NCBI RefSeq assembly: GCF_002021815.1
Contig: NZ_CP019952.1
Span: 3,317,001 to 3,381,000 of the forward strand
Source: Pseudomonas parafulva
GTDB lineage: Bacteria > Pseudomonadota > Gammaproteobacteria > Pseudomonadales > Pseudomonadaceae
Length of the DNA stretch: 64,000 nt
Reading direction: 5' to 3'
The notes below the pieces were generated by a model that saw only the letters and a program-made list of their open reading frames with translations, was not told the DNA's origin and searched no databases. A program made the translations under genes and the position numbers. This document shows positions 16,009 to 25,469 of the stretch, piece by piece (the first letter of the stretch is position 1; each line of letters starts with the position of its first letter).

Positions 16009-16896
16009 GTGAGCCCCATCGCCCTAGCCCGCCTGCTAACCCTTGCTGCCGTATGGGGCGCGAGCTTTCTGTTCATGCGCATCATTGCCCCTGTACTGGG
16101 CACCGTGCCGACGGCCTTCTTCCGTGTCTCCATCGCCTGCCTGGGCTTGATCGCACTGCTCGGCGCTGCGCGCATACGCTGGGATTTTCAAGGGAAACTA
16201 GGCGCCTGCCTGGTGCTGGGCATGATCAACTCGGGCATTCCGGCCACCTTTTATTCTGTGGCAGCCCAGGTGCTGCCAGCCGGTTATTCGGCCATCTTCA
16301 ATGCCACGACGCCCTTGATGGGCGTGCTGATCGGCGTGTTGTTCTTCAAGGAACCCATGACGTTGGCCAAGTTGTGCGGCATTTTCCTGGGCCTGTTCGG
16401 CGTGGGCATCCTGAGCGGTGCGGGGCCTGTAGCCCTTGATGCAGCCCTGTTGCAAGGCGCCCTGGCGTGCCTGGCGGCCACGACCTGCTATGGCTTTGCC
16501 GGCTACCTGGCCCGCCGCTGGGTCAGTGGCCTGGACAGCCGCCTGTCGGCCCTGGGCAGCATGCTCGGCGCGACCCTGCTGCTTACCCCGTTGTTCGCTT
16601 GGAGCGCCCTTACCCAGCCACCTGCCAGCTGGGGCGGCTGGCAGGTCTGGGGCTCACTGGTGGGGCTTGGCCTGTTGTGCACGGCGTTCGCCTACATCCT
16701 GTACTTCCGCCTGCTGGCCGAAATCGGCCCGGTCAAGGCCAGTACGGTGACCTTCATGATCCCCGTGTTCGGGGTGCTGTGGGGGGCCTGGCTGCTGAAT
16801 GAGCCGTTGTCGATGGCCCACCTGTACGGCGGCCTGCTGATCGGCGTGGCCCTGTGGCTGGTGCTGCGCCCGGCACGGCGCCGAGGCGCTGCATGA
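16009..16896 (+). CDS. EamA/DMT-family transporter
   Basis: About 295 residues with ten predicted transmembrane helices in two EamA repeats. The first starts LLTLAAVWGASFLFMRIIAPVLG and the second around the middle (GALACLAATTCYGFAGYLARR). These are drug/metabolite exporters; the substrate cannot be told. The GTG at 16009 (VSPIALARLL) is preferred because the preceding in-frame stretch reads as non-coding, with TACACT about 30 bases upstream resembling a -10 element; an ATG at 15934 is an alternative. Coupled to the next gene by an ATGA overlap. Confidence 0.87.
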   Translation: MSPIALARLLTLAAVWGASFLFMRIIAPVLGTVPTAFFRVSIACLGLIALLGAARIRWDFQGKLGACLVLGMINSGIPATFYSVAAQVLPAGYSAIFNATTPLMGVLIGVLFFKEPMTLAKLCGIFLGLFGVGILSGAGPVALDAALLQGALACLAATTCYGFAGYLARRWVSGLDSRLSALGSMLGATLLLTPLFAWSALTQPPASWGGWQVWGSLVGLGLLCTAFAYILYFRLLAEIGPVKASTVTFMIPVFGVLWGAWLLNEPLSMAHLYGGLLIGVALWLVLRPARRRGAA

Positions 16897-17357
16897 ACGG
16901 CGTCTACAGGAAAGTGCTGTTCCCGCTGCAGCAGGACCCCAATGGCTATCCGCCGGCATCGGTGGAAGGGCTATGGGCCAGGGCCGTCGACGACGGTTAC
17001 GTGATCGACAACATCCCGTTCCATGTCTACGGCATCGCCCCAGGTGACGTGATCTGCACCCATGAGCAGGCAGGCCAACACTGGTTTGCCCAGTTGCTGC
17101 GCAGCAGTGGCAGCTCGGTGTTCCGGGTTCGGGTCAAGCCGCCCGAGACACTGGAGCAGGTAAGCGAAGCCCTGGTCGAGTTCGGGTGCACCTGTGAAAG
17201 CGAACCTGCGGTGAAGATGCTGGCGGTCGCCGTCCCACCGGCACGAACGCTCGACACCCTGCTGTATTACCTGATCACCCAGCGTGAAGCGGGTTTCCTG
17301 GACTTCGAGGAAGGGGTGCTGCGCCACTGCGTCGCCCAAGAATTTCGCCAGGGGTAA
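16893..17357 (+). CDS. DUF4265 domain protein
   Basis: 154-residue soluble protein. The conserved core AVDDGYVIDNIPFHVYGIAPGDVICTHE matches the DUF4265 pattern in which a short beta-rich segment precedes an alpha/beta region. No catalytic residue is evident. The ATG overlaps the stop of the transporter gene (ATGA), so they are translated together, although no functional link is known. Confidence 0.8.
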   Translation: MNGVYRKVLFPLQQDPNGYPPASVEGLWARAVDDGYVIDNIPFHVYGIAPGDVICTHEQAGQHWFAQLLRSSGSSVFRVRVKPPETLEQVSEALVEFGCTCESEPAVKMLAVAVPPARTLDTLLYYLITQREAGFLDFEEGVLRHCVAQEFRQG

Positions 17358-17374
17358 AGGGCAACTGCCTTGCA

Positions 17375-17399
17375 GGCGCCCTACCCTGTCGAGGGCGCC
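17375..17399. terminator. Bidirectional terminator between DUF4265 gene and lpxO
   Basis: Perfect 8-bp stem GGCGCCCT/AGGGCGCC with a 9-base loop, placed in the 43-base gap between two convergent genes. There is no T-run, but position supports a termination role. Confidence 0.55.
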
Positions 17400-17400
17400 G

Positions 17401-18336
17401 TCAGAACAACCAGCGGTACAGCAGATAGGCTACGACCACGGCCAGTATCGGTCGCAACACGCGGTAAGCCTTGGGGTTGGCACGCTTGAACTGCTTGACG
17501 CGCGTGCTCAGCTTGTTGCTGAACCGCTTGCTCCAGGCGTAGGCCTGGTTGATCCCGCCCACGCGTTCATCGTCTGTATTCTGCGGTGCAGTGGCGCGGC
17601 CCAGAAATGCGCTGACCTTGCGGTTGACGCGGGTCATGAACGGGCTGTTCAGGGGACGCTCCACGTCGCAGAACAGAATCACCCGGGTCACGTCGGTCTC
17701 GTTCTTGACCCAGTGCACGTAGGTCTCGTCGAACATCACGTCCTGGCCGTCGCGCCAGGCATAGGGTTGGCCGTCCACATAAATGCGGCAGGCATCGGAG
17801 TTGGGCGTGGAGAGACCCAGGTGATAGCGCAGGGAACCTGCAAACGGATCACGGTGCGGGTTCAGGTGGCTGCCGCCGGGCAGCAGGGCGAACATCGCCC
17901 CTTTGACGTTGGGGATGCTGCTGACCAGCTCGACGGTTCGCGGGCACAGGGCTTCGGCAGACGGCAGGGGTTTGTCGTACCACTTCAGGTAGAAGCGCTT
18001 CCAGCCTTTCTTGAAGAACGAACCGAAACCGGCGTCGTTGTCCTTTTCGGCTGCGCGGATATAACCCTCGTCGAACAGGCGCATGGCCTCCTCGCGGATT
18101 TCCTGCCAGTTGTCCTTGAGCACGTCCAGCTCCGGGAAGCGTTGACGGTCCAGGTACGGCTTGGACGGCACGCCCGAAAACAGGTACATCAACGCATTGT
18201 AGGGGGCGAACAGCGCCGAATGGTTGACGAACTGGCGCAACACCGGCAGGCGGGCCTTGCCGCGCAGGTGGACGAACAGCACGCTGCCGAAGAACACCAG
18301 CAGCACACCTGCCTTGGCGAGGAAGGAAACGGTCAT
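17401..18336 (-). CDS. lpxO: Lipid A 2-hydroxylase LpxO
   Basis: 311-residue member of the aspartyl/asparaginyl beta-hydroxylase family. It hydroxylates the secondary laurate of lipid A using Fe(II) and 2-oxoglutarate. An N-terminal membrane anchor (FLAKAGVLLVFFGSVLFVH) and a C-terminal hydrophobic tail are present. Catalytic features are LNPHRDPFAGSLRYHLGL (first metal His and 2-oxoglutarate region, about 157-175) and the second His in DETYVHWVKNETDVTRVIL (about 203-221). It stands alone with its own promoter and is convergent with the DUF4265 gene. Confidence 0.9.
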   Translation of the reverse strand: MTVSFLAKAGVLLVFFGSVLFVHLRGKARLPVLRQFVNHSALFAPYNALMYLFSGVPSKPYLDRQRFPELDVLKDNWQEIREEAMRLFDEGYIRAAEKDNDAGFGSFFKKGWKRFYLKWYDKPLPSAEALCPRTVELVSSIPNVKGAMFALLPGGSHLNPHRDPFAGSLRYHLGLSTPNSDACRIYVDGQPYAWRDGQDVMFDETYVHWVKNETDVTRVILFCDVERPLNSPFMTRVNRKVSAFLGRATAPQNTDDERVGGINQAYAWSKRFSNKLSTRVKQFKRANPKAYRVLRPILAVVVAYLLYRWLF

Positions 18337-18412
18337 GCAACACTCCTAGGGCGGGACACAGGCCAGCGCTGCCTGTTCCGGGGGAAAATCATCCGGGCAT
18401 CATAAACCTATC

Positions 18413-18439
18413 GCGCCCAGGCACAAACCACCTGGGCGC
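18413..18439. terminator. Candidate terminator after cysK
   Basis: Perfect 9-bp stem GCGCCCAGG/CCTGGGCGC with a 9-base loop, 70 bases beyond the cysK stop and before lpxO on the same strand. A weak T-containing stretch follows on the minus strand. Confidence 0.5.
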
Positions 18440-18509
18440 AACGATACGGATGAAGATTGTGCAATGAAGCCTGTTACCAGGTATTGCTTCGAGTCACCGC
18501 CTAGGCAGG

Positions 18510-19484
18510 TTATTGCTGGGTTTCCTGCTCGCTGAACAGGTCGCTGAACAGCATGCTGGACAAGTAACGCTCGCCTGAGTCAGGCAGAATCACCACGAGG
18601 GTCTTGCCCTGCATTTCCGGCTTTTCTGCAAGGCGCACGGCAGCGGCCATCGCGGCACCGCAGGAAATACCACACAGGATGCCTTCTTCCTGCATCAGAC
18701 GGATAGCCATGGCCTTGGCTTCGTCGTCGCCCACCGTCATGACCTGGTCGACGATCGACAGGTCGAGGTTCTTCGGCACGAAGCCCGCGCCGATGCCTTG
18801 GATCTTGTGCGGCGTGGGCGTCAGCGCCTCGCCTGCCAGGGTCTGGGTGATCAGCGGCGAGGAAATGGGCTCGACCGCCACCGAGGTGATCGCCTTGCCC
18901 TGGGTGTGCTTGATATAGCGCGAGATGCCGGTGATGGTGCCGCCAGTGCCGACACCGGCAACCACCACATCCACGGCGCCATCGGTATCGCTCCAGATCT
19001 CCGGGCCCGTGGTCTTTTCGTGGATGGCCGGGTTGGCAGGGTTTTCGAATTGCCCGGGCATGAAGTACTGCTCGGGGTTGGAGGCGACGATTTCGTTGGC
19101 TTTCTCGATGGCGCCCTTCATGCCCTTGGCAGGTTCGGTGAGCACCAGTTCGGCGCCAAGGGCCTTGAGCACCTTACGCCGCTCCAAGCTCATGGAGGCC
19201 GGCATGGTCAGCATGAGCTTGTAGCCCCGGGCGGCAGCGACGAAGGCAAGGCCAATACCGGTGTTGCCCGAGGTGGGTTCGACGATGGTCATGCCGGGCT
19301 TGAGCTTGCCGCTGCTCTCGGCGTCCCAGACCATGTTCGCGCCGATGCGGCATTTGACCGAATACCCTGGGTTGCGCCCTTCGATCTTGGCCAGGATGGT
19401 CACGCCGCGTGGCGCGAGGCGGTTGATCTGCACCAGGGGCGTGTTGCCGATGGAGTGGGCGTTGTCTGCGTATATACGGCTCAT
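18510..19484 (-). CDS. cysK: Cysteine synthase A (O-acetylserine sulfhydrylase)
   Basis: PLP enzyme making cysteine from O-acetylserine and sulfide. 324 residues. The Schiff-base lysine is Lys42 in [15 protein letters not shown], followed by the substrate loop PTSGNTGIG (about 68-76), the PLP-phosphate loop GTGGTITG (about 177-184) and the C-terminal [10 protein letters not shown]. The VKCRIG context points to the CysK type and not CysM. The start [19 protein letters not shown] has AAGGA upstream; a much longer in-frame extension is non-coding. Confidence 0.95.
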   Translation of the reverse strand: MSRIYADNAHSIGNTPLVQINRLAPRGVTILAKIEGRNPGYSVKCRIGANMVWDAESSGKLKPGMTIVEPTSGNTGIGLAFVAAARGYKLMLTMPASMSLERRKVLKALGAELVLTEPAKGMKGAIEKANEIVASNPEQYFMPGQFENPANPAIHEKTTGPEIWSDTDGAVDVVVAGVGTGGTITGISRYIKHTQGKAITSVAVEPISSPLITQTLAGEALTPTPHKIQGIGAGFVPKNLDLSIVDQVMTVGDDEAKAMAIRLMQEEGILCGISCGAAMAAAVRLAEKPEMQGKTLVVILPDSGERYLSSMLFSDLFSEQETQQ

Positions 19485-19616
19485 GGCAGGGTCCTTGGCA
19501 TGATGAAGACACGGAAAGACCCCAAGGGTAAGCCCCGGCCTCAAGGCCCGTAAAGCCTCTTCGAACTCCGGTGCAGACCCTGCGGTCAACCACACACCTT
19601 GCCCTGGAGAACTGCC

Positions 19617-20690
19617 ATGAGAGCCCGCTATCGCTGGCCGCTGATCGCCCTCGGCAGCCTCATCGTGCTGCTGGTGGCCTTGCAGCTTGCCCTGCCCTAT
19701 CTTGTGCGCGACTACCTCAATGAAAAACTGGCCGACATGGGCGACTACCGGGGGCAGGTCAGCGATGTGGACCTGGCCTGGTGGCGCGGTGCCTACACCG
19801 TTAACGGGCTGAAGATCGTCAAGACCACGGGCAAGGTGCCGGTGCCTTTTCTCAACGCCCCGGTAATCGACATCTCGGTCAGCTGGCATTCGCTTTGGTA
19901 TGACCGCGCCGTGGTGGCCGAAGTGGCCTTCCTACGCCCGGAGCTGAACTTCGTCGATGGCGGCGACAAGCAGAACTCCCAGACCGGCCAGGGCACTGAC
20001 TGGCGTCAGCAACTGGACAAGCTGCTGCCCATCACGCTCAACGAGGTGGTGATCGATGACGGGGTGCTGACCTTCCGCAACTTCAGCTCCAAGCCCCCGG
20101 TCACGCTCAAGGCGACGCAGCTGCAGGCCAGCATTCGCAACCTCACCAACATCCGCGACGAAGCCGGCCGGCGCGACGCCAGTTTCGAAGCCCGTGCCCT
20201 GGTCGCAGGTGATGCCAAGGTCGAGAGCCGTGCCACCTTCGATCCGTTCAGCGATTTCGACGACTTCGAGTTCCGCCTGCGTGCCACCGGCATCGAGCTG
20301 CGCAGACTCAACGACTTTGCCAGTGCTTATGGCAAGTTCGACTTCAAAGCTGGCCATGGCGATGTGGTCATCGAGGCCGAGGCCACCAATGGCCGCCTGA
20401 ACGGCTACATCAAGCCCCTGCTGCGCGACGTCGAGGTATTCGATTGGCAACAGGACGTGGAGGACAAGGACAAGGGCCTGTTCCGCTCGGTCTGGGAGGC
20501 GCTGGTGGGGGCCACCGAAACCGTGCTCAAGAACCAGCCGAAAAACCAGTTCGCCACGCGCGTTGAGCTCAGTGGCAGCGTGCGCAGGCAGAACATCAGT
20601 GCGTTCGAGGCCTTCCTGCAGATCCTGCGCAATGGATTCGTGCAGGCGTTCAGTGCGCGCTATGAACGCAGCGCGCCGGATTCCGACTAA
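19617..20690 (+). CDS. DUF748 (AsmA-like) membrane-anchored protein
   Basis: 357 residues with a single N-terminal membrane anchor ([21 protein letters not shown], about 6-26) and a large periplasmic beta-rich domain of the DUF748/AsmA type ([31 protein letters not shown] and [18 protein letters not shown]). Proteins of this superfamily are linked to outer-membrane lipid transport or assembly; the specific role here is unknown. ATG at 19617 follows CTGGAGA. It diverges from cysK. Confidence 0.85.
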   Translation: MRARYRWPLIALGSLIVLLVALQLALPYLVRDYLNEKLADMGDYRGQVSDVDLAWWRGAYTVNGLKIVKTTGKVPVPFLNAPVIDISVSWHSLWYDRAVVAEVAFLRPELNFVDGGDKQNSQTGQGTDWRQQLDKLLPITLNEVVIDDGVLTFRNFSSKPPVTLKATQLQASIRNLTNIRDEAGRRDASFEARALVAGDAKVESRATFDPFSDFDDFEFRLRATGIELRRLNDFASAYGKFDFKAGHGDVVIEAEATNGRLNGYIKPLLRDVEVFDWQQDVEDKDKGLFRSVWEALVGATETVLKNQPKNQFATRVELSGSVRRQNISAFEAFLQILRNGFVQAFSARYERSAPDSD

Positions 20691-20714
20691 GGCGCAGTGA
20701 CGAGACATTCGGGG

Positions 20715-20741
20715 ACTGAATACGCGGTCTGCGTTTTCAGT
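20715..20741 (+). terminator. Stem-loop after the DUF748 gene
   Basis: ACTGAA-T-ACGC / GCGT-T-TTCAGT, an 11-position stem with one T-T mismatch and a 5-base loop, 25 bases after the stop. No downstream T-run. Confidence 0.45.
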
Positions 20742-20880
20742 CGTCGTACCCCCGCGTTATAGTCGGGCCCACCATCACACCCTGTGTTGGCCACCTGAGC
20801 GCCAGCCTGCCGCCCACACCAAGGGCGGCTGACAGGCTGACTGCTCATAGGCCCGCAAGCCCAAGCAGAGGAAAGACCCC

Positions 20881-21726
20881 ATGAAGTTCGAAGGCACGGG
20901 TGACTATGTCGCCACGGACGACCTGAAACTGGCCGTCAATGCGGCCATCACCCTCGAGCGCCCGCTGTTGGTCAAGGGTGAGCCTGGTACCGGCAAGACC
21001 ATGCTGGCCGAGCAGTTGGCAGCTTCGTTCGGGGCGCGCCTGATTACCTGGCACATCAAGTCCACAACCAAGGCCCACCAGGGCTTGTACGAATACGATG
21101 CCGTCAGCCGCCTGCGCGACTCCCAGCTGGGTGTAGACAAGGTCCACGACGTACGCAACTACCTGAAAAAAGGCAAGTTGTGGGAGGCCTTCGAGGCCCA
21201 GGAGCGGGTGATCCTGCTGATCGACGAGATCGACAAGGCCGATATCGAATTCCCCAACGACCTGTTGCAGGAACTCGACAAGATGGAGTTCTACGTCTAT
21301 GAAATCGACGAGACCATCAAGGCCAGGCAGCGCCCGATCATCATCATCACGTCCAATAACGAAAAGGAGCTGCCGGACGCTTTCCTGCGCCGCTGCTTCT
21401 TCCACTACATCGCCTTCCCCGACCGGGCCACGCTGCAGCGCATCGTGGATGTGCACTACCCCAACATCAGCCAGTCGCTGGTGAGCGAGGCGCTGGACGT
21501 GTTCTTCGACGTGCGCAAGGTACCGGGCCTGAAGAAAAAGCCTTCAACGTCCGAGCTGGTCGACTGGCTGAAGCTGCTGATGGCCGACAATATTGGCGAA
21601 GCGGTACTGCGCGAGCGCGACCCGACCAAGGCCATCCCTCCGCTGGCCGGGGCGCTGGTGAAAAATGAGCAGGATGTGCAGCTGCTCGAGCGCCTGGCCT
21701 TTATGAGCCGGCGCGGCAACCGCTGA
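20881..21726 (+). CDS. MoxR-family AAA ATPase
   Basis: 281 residues. Walker A GEPGTGKT (about 33-40), Walker B VILLIDEIDKAD (about 110-121), sensor 1 IIIITSNNEKELP and an arginine-finger region FLRRCFFHYIAFP. MoxR ATPases act as chaperones or metal-centre assembly factors together with a VWA partner, which follows after 13 bases. The pair is not next to a dehydrogenase or other client gene, so the target is unknown. A good AGGAAAG lies just before the ATG. Confidence 0.92.
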   Translation: MKFEGTGDYVATDDLKLAVNAAITLERPLLVKGEPGTGKTMLAEQLAASFGARLITWHIKSTTKAHQGLYEYDAVSRLRDSQLGVDKVHDVRNYLKKGKLWEAFEAQERVILLIDEIDKADIEFPNDLLQELDKMEFYVYEIDETIKARQRPIIIITSNNEKELPDAFLRRCFFHYIAFPDRATLQRIVDVHYPNISQSLVSEALDVFFDVRKVPGLKKKPSTSELVDWLKLLMADNIGEAVLRERDPTKAIPPLAGALVKNEQDVQLLERLAFMSRRGNR

Positions 21727-21739
21727 GGGAGCCGGGGCC

Positions 21740-22918
21740 ATGTTGCTCAACCTGTTCAACGAAATGCGCGCGGCGAAGGTGCCGGTGTCGGTGCGCGAAC
21801 TGCTCGACCTGCACCATGCCTTGCAACGGCATGTGGTGTTCGCCGACATGGACGAATTCTACTACCTGGCCCGCGCCATCCTGGTGAAGGACGAACGCCA
21901 TTTCGACAAGTTCGACCGGGCCTTCGCCGCTTACTTCAACGGCCTGGAGAACCTGGATCGACACATCGAGGCGTTGATCCCTGAGGACTGGCTGCGCAAG
22001 GAATTCGAGCGCTCGTTGACCCCTGAGGAGCGCGCGCAGATCCAGTCACTGGGTGGGCTGGACAAGCTGATCGAGGCGTTCAAGCAGCGCCTGCAGGAGC
22101 AAAAGGAGCGCCACGCAGGCGGCAACAAGTGGATTGGCACCGGTGGCACCAGCCCGTTCGGCTCGGGTGGGTACAACCCCGAAGGTATCCGCGTGGGCGA
22201 TGCTGGCGAGCGCCAGGGCAAGGCAGTGAAGGTCTGGGACCAGCGCGAGTACAAGAATCTGGACGATCAGGTGGAGCTGGGTACGCGCAACATCAAGCTG
22301 GCCCTGCGGCGCCTGCGCAAGTTCGCCCGCCAAGGCGCTGCCGAAGAGCTGGACATCGATGGCACTATCGACCATACCGCACGCGATGCGGGGCTGCTGA
22401 ACATCCAGATGCGCCCGGAGCGGCGCAACACGGTGAAATTGCTGCTGCTGTTCGACATCGGTGGCTCGATGGATGCCCATGTCAGGGTCTGCGAGGAGCT
22501 GTTCTCGGCCTGCAAGACCGAGTTCAAGCACATGGAATACTACTACTTTCACAACTGCGTGTACGAGACGGTCTGGAAGAACAACTTGCGGCGCACGTCG
22601 GAGCGTTATTCCACGTTCGACCTGCTGCACAAGTACGGCGAGGACTACAAGGTCGTGTTCGTCGGGGACGCAGCCATGGCCCCTTACGAAATCACCCAGC
22701 CGGGCGGCAGCGTGGAGCATTGGAACGAGGAAGCCGGGTATGTCTGGATGCAGCGCATCATGGCCAAGTTCCGCAAGGTCATCTGGATCAACCCATACCC
22801 CCGCCAGGCCTGGGGTTACACCGCTTCTACCCAGCTGGTGCGTGAACTGATCGAGGACCGGATGTATCCACTGACCTTGCAGGGGTTGGAGGATGGGATG
22901 CGGTATTTGTCGAAGTAA
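21740..22918 (+). CDS. VWA domain protein, CoxE-like, MoxR partner
   Basis: 392 residues. The N-terminal helical region includes PVSVRELLDLHHAL, the pattern seen in CoxE/YeiN-type VWA proteins; a Gly-rich linker lies near residues 130-155; the VWA domain begins with NTVKLLLLFDIGGSMDAH (about 230-247). The MIDAS motif is DxGGS here and not the classical DxSxS, which may weaken or alter metal binding. It forms a two-gene operon with the MoxR ATPase. Confidence 0.87.
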   Translation: MLLNLFNEMRAAKVPVSVRELLDLHHALQRHVVFADMDEFYYLARAILVKDERHFDKFDRAFAAYFNGLENLDRHIEALIPEDWLRKEFERSLTPEERAQIQSLGGLDKLIEAFKQRLQEQKERHAGGNKWIGTGGTSPFGSGGYNPEGIRVGDAGERQGKAVKVWDQREYKNLDDQVELGTRNIKLALRRLRKFARQGAAEELDIDGTIDHTARDAGLLNIQMRPERRNTVKLLLLFDIGGSMDAHVRVCEELFSACKTEFKHMEYYYFHNCVYETVWKNNLRRTSERYSTFDLLHKYGEDYKVVFVGDAAMAPYEITQPGGSVEHWNEEAGYVWMQRIMAKFRKVIWINPYPRQAWGYTASTQLVRELIEDRMYPLTLQGLEDGMRYLSK

Positions 22919-22938
22919 AGCCGCAAAGTCACGCCCCC

Positions 22939-23078
22939 TGTAGGAGCGGCCTCGCCGGGGCGCCGGACCGGCCGCGATGGGCCGCGCAGCGGCCCCAGGA
23001 TTTCAGCTTCGCAGTCCAGATCGCCGAGGCCGCTGCGCGGCCTATCGCGGCCGGTCCGGCGCCCCGGGAAGGCCGCTC
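22939..23078. repeat. Inverted REP pair (BIME)
   Basis: Arms at 22939-22996 and 23028-23078 are inverted copies matching at about 48 of 51 compared positions, separated by 31 bases. The core GGGCCGCGCAGCGGCCC and the GCCGGACCGGCCGCGAT stretch are like other REP sequences in this window. It sits between the 3' ends of two convergent transcription units, where it may act as a terminator or mRNA stabiliser. The right arm overlaps the last codons of pxpC. Confidence 0.9.
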
Positions 23079-24001
23079 AACAACACGTGCCAGCGTTCCA
23101 GATACGCCTGCTGCTCCCGCCATGCCTGCTCCTGCATTACCGGCCGCAATCGCACCTTCGCCCCTGGCATGCACTGTGCCAGTTGTGCCAGTGCCAGGGG
23201 CGTCAGCGCCCCCAGGCGGGGATAACCGCCGATGGTCTGGCGATCATTGAGCAACACGATCGGCTGCCCATCGGGCGGGACCTGGACGGCGCCAAGGGGA
23301 ATGCCTTCGGAGATCATGGCCGGGCCTTGATAAACCAGAGGCGGGCCAAGCAGGCGGATGCCCATGCGGTCGGCACGGGTGTCCAGCGTCCAGTCGCAGT
23401 TGAAGGCATCGAACAGACTAAGGCCAGCAAAGTCGCCGATCTGCGCGCCAATCACCAGGTCCAAGGTGGGCTTGACCACATACTCAGGACGCAGGTGACC
23501 AGGCACTTCGCGGATCGGTGTGGCTGTACCGGCAAAACTCAAGCATTGGCCTTCACGCAACACGCCGCCCTGGCCATCGACCCCGCCCAGCCCCTCGCGC
23601 ACGACCGTGGCACAACTGCCCATCACAGGCTCGGCATCGAAACCGCCCGGTGCGGCCAGATAAGCGCGAGCGCCCTGCCGAGGTTGTCTGAGGGTAAGGC
23701 GCTGCCCCTTCGTCAGGGTGAAACTGCGCCAAGGGGCCAAGTAGTGCTCGTCGATGTGCGCGTCCAGGTCGGCCCCGGCCAGCGCCAGTACGCAATCGTG
23801 CTGCGCCACCACGCTGAATCCACCCAAGGCAACCTCTACGACGGGAGCCTGCAGAGCGTTGCCCAGCAACCCGTTGGCCCAGTGCATCGCGACCCAATCC
23901 AAAGCGCCGCCCTGGGTGACCCCAAGGTGCCTCACGCCAAATCGGCCTGCATCCTGTAGCGCACACAGCGGTGTGCTGGCCTCGACTCGCAAATGCTTCA
24001 T
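23042..24001 (-). CDS. pxpC: 5-oxoprolinase subunit C (biotin-dependent carboxyltransferase family)
   Basis: 319 residues, KipA/AHS2 family, which with PxpA and PxpB hydrolyses 5-oxoproline to glutamate using ATP. Family features include TPLCALQDAGRFGVRHLGVTQGG at the N-terminus and GIPLGAVQVPPDGQPIVLLNDRQTIGGYPRLG (about 232-263). The start overlaps the pxpB stop as ATGA. The final ten or so codons (GLPGAPDRPR and stop TAG) are supplied by a REP sequence, so the native C-terminus has probably been replaced or extended. Confidence 0.92.
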   Translation of the reverse strand: MKHLRVEASTPLCALQDAGRFGVRHLGVTQGGALDWVAMHWANGLLGNALQAPVVEVALGGFSVVAQHDCVLALAGADLDAHIDEHYLAPWRSFTLTKGQRLTLRQPRQGARAYLAAPGGFDAEPVMGSCATVVREGLGGVDGQGGVLREGQCLSFAGTATPIREVPGHLRPEYVVKPTLDLVIGAQIGDFAGLSLFDAFNCDWTLDTRADRMGIRLLGPPLVYQGPAMISEGIPLGAVQVPPDGQPIVLLNDRQTIGGYPRLGALTPLALAQLAQCMPGAKVRLRPVMQEQAWREQQAYLERWHVLLSGLPGAPDRPR

Positions 24002-24684
24002 TCCTGTGCCTCCTCATCACCGCCCAACGCCAGAAACGCCTGCCGCGTCACCGAGACGAAGCGGACGCGGTCGCCCGGTTGCAGCAGGCTGTAGCCGTCC
24101 CGCTCACGGTCGAACAACCGCACCGGCGTACGCCCGATCAGGTTCCAGCCACCGGGGGAAGCGGCCGGGTACGCAGCGGTCTGGCGCTCGGCAATGCCGA
24201 CACTGCCCGCTGCCACCTGCTTGCGCGGGGTGCTTAGCCTCGGGGTGGCCAGCCGTTCGTCCACCAGCCCCATGAACGCGAAACCCGGCGCGAATCCCAG
24301 GGCGAACACCGGGTAGTCACGTTCACTGTGCAAGCGCACGACCTCAGCCTCGCTCAGGCCTGCCCGGCGGGCCAGCACGGGCAACTCCGGGCCGACGCTG
24401 GCGTGGTACCACACCGGTATCTCGTGCAGGCAGCCGGTGTTCTCAGTGCCAGGCTGCAGCCCTTCAAGGGCTTGCACGATCAGGCAGCGTGCATCGGCCG
24501 GCGGCAGGTCGAAATGCACCATGAGGGTGGTGTAGGACGGCACCAGGTCGCGCAAGTGCGCACCAAAAGCCGCTTGCAAGCGCTGACTGGCGGCAAGCAC
24601 CCAAGGCATGTTGGCTTCCTCGATACGCTCGAACAGACGCACCATCAGGCAATCGATGCCGACCACTTCGATGCGTGGGGTCAT
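23998..24684 (-). CDS. pxpB: 5-oxoprolinase subunit B
   Basis: 228 residues, KipI/AHS1 family. Characteristic blocks are [50 protein letters not shown] and [18 protein letters not shown]. It works as part of the PxpABC 5-oxoprolinase. ATGA overlaps join it to both pxpA upstream and pxpC downstream. The start [14 protein letters not shown] is chosen because it overlaps the pxpA stop; a longer in-frame extension would run into pxpA. Confidence 0.92.
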   Translation of the reverse strand: MTPRIEVVGIDCLMVRLFERIEEANMPWVLAASQRLQAAFGAHLRDLVPSYTTLMVHFDLPPADARCLIVQALEGLQPGTENTGCLHEIPVWYHASVGPELPVLARRAGLSEAEVVRLHSERDYPVFALGFAPGFAFMGLVDERLATPRLSTPRKQVAAGSVGIAERQTAAYPAASPGGWNLIGRTPVRLFDRERDGYSLLQPGDRVRFVSVTRQAFLALGGDEEAQE

Positions 24685-25460
24685 GCTGATCTGATCCCAT
24701 CGAGTGCCTGGCGGATCTGCCGAACTGCCGTCACAGAGCTGTCGTTGTCCCCATGCACGCACAGCGTTTGGGCTTTGAGCAGCAGTCCAGTGCCATCACT
24801 GGCCAGCAGTGCTTCGCCGCGGGCCAGCTTTACGGCTTGCTCGACCACTTGCGCCGGGTCGTGATGCACGGCGCCCGGCAGGCGTCGCGACACCAGGTGG
24901 CCGCTGGCGGTGTAGGCCCGATCGGCAAACGCCTCGAACCAGAGCGGTACGCCGATTTCAGTACCCAGCGCCTGGGCCGCCCCATTGTCGGCCGTAGCCA
25001 TGAGCATCAGCGGCAGGCCACTGTCATAGGCCGCCACGGCCTCCAGCACCGTGCGCAGGATCAATGGGTCGGCCATCATGTCGTTGTACAACGCACCGTG
25101 GGGTTTTACGTAGGCGACGCGTGTGCCCTGGGCCTTGCAGATGCCATCGAGCGCGCCGATCTGGTAGTGCAGCAGGTCACGGATTTCTTCGGCACTGCAC
25201 GCCAGGCTGCGCCGGCCGAAGCCGACCAGGTCCGGGTAGGCCGGGTGTGCGCCAATGGTTACCCCGTGTTCCAGCGCCAGCGCCACGGTGCGGCGCATGA
25301 TGCCGGGGTCACCAGCGTGGTAGCCGCAGGCGATGTTGGCACAGTCGATGTAGGGCATGACCTCGGCATCCAGGCCCATGCGCCAGCTGCCGAAGCTTTC
25401 GCCCATGTCGCAGTTGAGTAACAGGCGTTGCACCACGGTGTACCCCTTGTCGTTATTCAT
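24681..25460 (-). CDS. pxpA: 5-oxoprolinase subunit A (LamB/YcsF family)
   Basis: 259 residues. LamB/YcsF motifs: [17 protein letters not shown] near the N-terminus, [13 protein letters not shown] [13 protein letters not shown] (about 43-55), [17 protein letters not shown] (about 68-84) and [14 protein letters not shown] (about 114-127). It catalyses the ring-opening part of 5-oxoproline use. Located nine bases after the MFS transporter gene, which suggests uptake and degradation of a linked substrate. 5-oxoproline arises spontaneously from glutamine and from protein N-termini. Confidence 0.93.
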   Translation of the reverse strand: MNNDKGYTVVQRLLLNCDMGESFGSWRMGLDAEVMPYIDCANIACGYHAGDPGIMRRTVALALEHGVTIGAHPAYPDLVGFGRRSLACSAEEIRDLLHYQIGALDGICKAQGTRVAYVKPHGALYNDMMADPLILRTVLEAVAAYDSGLPLMLMATADNGAAQALGTEIGVPLWFEAFADRAYTASGHLVSRRLPGAVHHDPAQVVEQAVKLARGEALLASDGTGLLLKAQTLCVHGDNDSSVTAVRQIRQALDGIRSA

Positions 25461-25469
25461 GTTCCTACC

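Noticed and set aside
17284..18405. 373-codon plus-strand open frame opposite lpxO
   Set aside because: lpxO on the minus strand has metal-binding motifs and membrane anchors; the plus frame has no recognisable features.
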